Assembly: GCA_965214625.1 (NCBI GenBank)
Contig: OZ243962.1
Span: 2,852,001 to 2,916,000, forward strand
Length of the DNA stretch: 64,000 nucleotides
Direction of reading: 5' to 3'
Source of the DNA: G965214625 sp965214625
GTDB taxonomy: Bacteria; Pseudomonadota; Gammaproteobacteria; Arenicellales; Poriferihabitantaceae
Under the pieces are notes generated by a model. The model saw only the letters and a list, made by a program, of their open reading frames with translations, had not been told where the DNA came from and did no database searches. Both the position numbers and the translations under genes were made by a program. Each line of letters opens with the position of its first letter. Position 1 is the first letter of the stretch. Of this stretch, positions 61,215-64,000 are shown piece after piece.

Positions 61215-62945
61215 ATGATAGATTCGGTCGCTTGGTACAGTACCAATGCTGAGACAGTCGTAGCGCAATATGAAATGGTCAGCCCCGATGTTGTCCACGG
61301 CTGGTTTCATGATTTGCTGCCCAAGCATTCGGCCAGTGTTTTGGATATTGGTTCAGGCAGTGGTCGTGATGCGGCTTGGCTGGCCAGCAAGGGGTATGAT
61401 GTTGTCGCAGTTGAGCCCTCCACACCGATGCGAACTGCCGCTGCTTCCCTGCATGCCAAGGCATCGATTCGATGGATCGATGACAGATTGCCAGGATTGA
61501 GCACTGTTTCACGCTCAGGTCTCACATTTGATCTGATTTTGTTGAATGCCGTGTGGATCCACCTTCCGGAGACCGACCGGCCTCGTGCTTTTCGTAAAGT
61601 GATCAATCTGCTTAAGCCAGGGGGGCTGTTGGTGATCACACTGCGTCATGGGCCGGCAGATCAGGAAAGAGGAATTTACACTATCCCTCCGGAAGAAATC
61701 GAAGCCTTGGCCCGCGATCACGGGGCTTTTGTCGAGAGGCAGACCAAAGCCGAAGATCATCTCGGTCGTCATGACATCCATTGGTCCCACCTGGTGATCA
61801 GATTGCCTGATGATGGTACCGGTGCCCTGCCGCTGCTTCGAAACGTTATCTTGAATGACAACAAGAGTTCAACATATAAGCTGGCACTGCTTCGCGCATT
61901 GTGTCGTATTGCTGATGCCGCTGCGGGGTGTGCCCGTGATGCCGGCGACGATTTTGTCGCCGTTCCACTGGGGCTGGTCGCACTCACTTGGATTCGGCTG
62001 TTCAAGCCCCTGCTGTCTTGCAGCTTGCCTCAGAGCCCACAAAATATTGATTTGCATGGACTGGGATTTGTTCGGGATAAGGTGGCTTTTCGAAAGCTTG
62101 TTGACGCCAATGTCTCGGATCTCGATCTGCGTGTTGGCATGCGTTTTTCGGAAGAGATGGCTGTCATTCTTCATCAGGCCTTGAAAGATGTCGCCAATAC
62201 GATAAGGACGATGCCGGCCCACTACATGACTTATCCAAGTGGTGGGCAAGTTTTTCCTGTAAACAAGATCGGCAGAGTGTCGAGACCATCCTCATTGCAC
62301 TTGAATCAGAACTATCTGCTCAGCTTCGGTGAAATGTTCATCCCAAAACATCTGTGGCGAACGCTGCAGCGCTTTGATGTCTGGATTGAGCCGGCCATTG
62401 TTGCCGAATGGCAAAAACTCATAAAATCATATGCCTTAAAGCAGGGTATTCCGGTTGACAATACGGCCATGGTGGATGCGATGATATGGAGTAAGCGGGG
62501 TCGCGGCGAGATTGAATTGGTACGGAAACGTGCATTGGAGATTTCGGCCTCGAAGCGTTTGTTCTGCGTTTGGAGTGGAAAGTTTCTGAATGACAAAAAT
62601 CTGGATATCGATCATTGTCTGCCATGGACTGTCTGGAGCTGTGGCGATCTGTGGAACTTGATGCCGGCGCATCGGGCAGTCAATCGAAAGAAGAGTGCGA
62701 AGTTGCCCACCGATCAACTGCTTCAATCGGCTCAAGAGCGGGTCATTGACTGGTGGAAGGTTGCTTATATGGATTATAAGCCAACCGTTTCCGAGCAGTT
62801 TTTGCTTGAGGCAAAATCGAGCCTGCCGTGTATCCCATCGAACGATGATGCGCTGAACGGTATTTTTGAGGCCGTTTGTTATCAAAGGATACGACTGAAA
62901 AATGACCAACAGGTGCCGGAATGGTCGGGCGAACAGTCCTCCTGA
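61215..62945 (+). CDS. Class I methyltransferase fused to an HNH endonuclease
   Basis: A 576-residue fusion. Residues 1 to about 200 form a SAM-dependent methyltransferase: VLDIGSGSGRDAAWLASKGYD (42-62) binds SAM, and motif IV reads LILLNAVWIHLP, not the NPPY/DPPF of DNA methylases. A middle region (about 205-430) includes SSTYKLALLRALCRIADAA, a pattern I associate with HNH restriction-like proteins. The C-terminal nuclease has CVWSGK, DIDHCLPW (His467), DLWNLMP (Asn481) and VNRKKSAKLP (Asn490), an HNH site. The gene is intact among decayed defence and IS remnants. A defence role is inference; a small-molecule, RNA or protein methylation activity coupled to DNA cleavage is possible. Confidence 0.88.
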   Translation: MIDSVAWYSTNAETVVAQYEMVSPDVVHGWFHDLLPKHSASVLDIGSGSGRDAAWLASKGYDVVAVEPSTPMRTAAASLHAKASIRWIDDRLPGLSTVSRSGLTFDLILLNAVWIHLPETDRPRAFRKVINLLKPGGLLVITLRHGPADQERGIYTIPPEEIEALARDHGAFVERQTKAEDHLGRHDIHWSHLVIRLPDDGTGALPLLRNVILNDNKSSTYKLALLRALCRIADAAAGCARDAGDDFVAVPLGLVALTWIRLFKPLLSCSLPQSPQNIDLHGLGFVRDKVAFRKLVDANVSDLDLRVGMRFSEEMAVILHQALKDVANTIRTMPAHYMTYPSGGQVFPVNKIGRVSRPSSLHLNQNYLLSFGEMFIPKHLWRTLQRFDVWIEPAIVAEWQKLIKSYALKQGIPVDNTAMVDAMIWSKRGRGEIELVRKRALEISASKRLFCVWSGKFLNDKNLDIDHCLPWTVWSCGDLWNLMPAHRAVNRKKSAKLPTDQLLQSAQERVIDWWKVAYMDYKPTVSEQFLLEAKSSLPCIPSNDDALNGIFEAVCYQRIRLKNDQQVPEWSGEQSS

Positions 62946-63141
62946 TCAGATGGGTGCTGCCTTCATTTTCCTCCTGTATCATGGGGATATCGATCGCAAG
63001 CAAAAACTGGAGAGGCAAGTCCCTGGTGGAAGTGACTCTCGTGAGAAAACTAATTGCTTGTTGGTGTGTGATATTGGGGCCAGGGGGCTGTTTCATTCTG
63101 CAGAAAAAAGATCAGATTCATTTGCCGCTGAGGAATAAAGT

Positions 63142-63960
63142 ATGAAGCCAAAGAGATGGTTTGACCCCAAAAACAAGATATTTCCGTATCAGGTGGGTTT
63201 TACCTCGCCGCCTCACGATTTTGATGCGGCGCCGACCGATTTTCTGAAAATGGCACCGGATGATGTTGGCGTTCACGGACGCATGTTGCATGTGCCCCAA
63301 TACAGCCATCAACTGGGCCAGCGCAAGGACAACTTCCATCTGCTTGAAGAATTCGTCGAATGCATGGCAAACAACGGGGCTGATGTCTGCGGTCAGGTCG
63401 GGAGCAACTGGGTCCATGCCGGGGGAAAGACACCCGAAGAGATACGGCTGTTTTGTGATCGGGTCAGTGATCGATATCAAACGCCGTTGCACATGGCTGG
63501 CATGTGCCTGGTGGAAGGGCTTGAGGCGTTGAATGTGGAAAAGGTTGCCCTGAATTCAGTGTACTACTGGCCGTCGTGGCGAGACGGGTTGGCCCGATTC
63601 TTACGCGAAGCTGGTTTTGATTTGATTTACGTCGGAAATTTCGTTGACCAGGGGTTTTATCCGACACAGGATGAAGTCAACGACTGCACCTGGATTTTCC
63701 CGGGCGACCTGGCGCAAAAATCAATGGAATATGTCGCAGAGCAAGTCTCCGGTGCCGAAGCGATCATTGTCAATGGCATGCCCAATTTTCGCAACCGGGA
63801 AGGTCGCACGCAACGCATGGTTTCATTGACGAGGGGACTGGAGGCGCAGATTGCGATACCTATTGTTTCTTCCGATGCGGCACTGTATTGGCGAATATTC
63901 AAAACATTGGGTATTGCACCGAAGACGGATCACGGAGCGCTGATGCGGACACTCTCGTGA
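63142..63960 (+). CDS. Asp/Glu racemase-arylmalonate decarboxylase superfamily protein without the catalytic cysteines
   Basis: A 272-residue protein aligned with arylmalonate decarboxylase. NNGADVCGQVGSNWVHAGG matches the oxyanion-hole segment, HMAGMCLVEGLEALNVEKVAL the central helix, and IPIVSSDAALYWRIFKTLGI the C-terminal segment. The decarboxylase cysteine (Cys188, in LLSCGG) is replaced by Gly212 in VNGMP, and the first racemase cysteine is also absent at GSN. So a normal racemase, maleate isomerase or decarboxylase mechanism is unlikely. The function is unknown. It follows the methyltransferase-HNH gene by 196 bases in the same direction. Confidence 0.75.
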   Translation: MKPKRWFDPKNKIFPYQVGFTSPPHDFDAAPTDFLKMAPDDVGVHGRMLHVPQYSHQLGQRKDNFHLLEEFVECMANNGADVCGQVGSNWVHAGGKTPEEIRLFCDRVSDRYQTPLHMAGMCLVEGLEALNVEKVALNSVYYWPSWRDGLARFLREAGFDLIYVGNFVDQGFYPTQDEVNDCTWIFPGDLAQKSMEYVAEQVSGAEAIIVNGMPNFRNREGRTQRMVSLTRGLEAQIAIPIVSSDAALYWRIFKTLGIAPKTDHGALMRTLS

Positions 63961-64000
63961 GCTTGCTGTCCAACGGTCGATCGTTGGACAAGTGTCTTAT

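Noticed and set aside
61215..61830. Reading the methyltransferase half as a DNA methylase of a restriction-modification system
   Set aside because: Motif IV is NAVWIHLP; there is no NPPY, DPPF or PCQ catalytic motif and no target-recognition domain.

Overview
The window reads as one stretch of a gammaproteobacterial chromosome, probably from a marine or host-associated organism. Support for this comes from an HflD homologue, an 803-residue FadE-type acyl-CoA dehydrogenase, the yajC-secD-secF and ribD-ribE-ribB-ribH-nusB-pgpA gene orders, a YaeH/DUF3461 protein, two HtrB/MsbB-type acyltransferases, and many genes for osmolyte and methylated-compound use (BCCT carrier, Rieske demethylase-type oxygenase, dimethylglycine-dehydrogenase-like flavoprotein, sulfatase). 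No rRNA, tRNA or CRISPR array was seen.

Layout. 0-5.7 kb: a MerR regulator cut by the window edge, a perfect palindromic operator, fused isobutyryl-CoA mutase (icmF), a GIY-YIG-like T5orf172 protein and a nitroreductase. 6-12 kb: DUF192 protein, S9 peptidase, hflD, fadE and a broken WYL regulator. 12.6-20.6 kb: protein export genes (yajC, secD, secF), then riboflavin synthesis with nusB and pgpA. 20.7-27.8 kb: a MerA-like flavoprotein with a TVP38 membrane protein, an OmpA-domain protein, icd, and a Rieske ferredoxin with its reductase. 28-34.3 kb: a peptide-type ABC transporter (Tat-exported binding protein, internal terminator, two permeases, fused double ATPase) followed by DUF3461. 34.4-38.7 kb: a minus-strand group of MFS carrier, sulfatase and D-2-hydroxyacid dehydrogenase. 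38.8-41.5 kb: Rieske oxygenase, ketopantoate-reductase-like protein and RraA-like protein.

The part from 41.5 kb onward is a patchwork. It has a dead HNH nuclease, two lipid A-type acyltransferases, a dead transposase, a BCCT / binding protein / UspA operon whose binding protein carries a one-base frameshift, and a dead CaiB gene. Next comes a catabolic block: dimethylglycine-dehydrogenase-like protein, class III aminotransferase, an M24 enzyme resembling DMSP lyase DddP, a HisA-VOC fusion, OsmC and a formaldehyde-activating-type protein. After that lie a Calx-beta protein, IS5 and DUF4338 (DruA-like) remnants, DUF1989 with RidA, a GNAT toxin remnant, an intact methyltransferase-HNH nuclease fusion, and an arylmalonate-decarboxylase-like protein.

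How the genes may work together (inference): the Rieske oxygenase, the dimethylglycine-dehydrogenase-like enzyme and the formaldehyde-activating-type protein fit oxidative demethylation of a quaternary or tertiary amine imported by the BCCT carrier. At least seven decayed genes, several from defence families, suggest past mobile or defence islands now eroding. The intact methyltransferase-HNH fusion at 61.2-62.9 kb sits in that debris and is the best candidate for an undescribed system.
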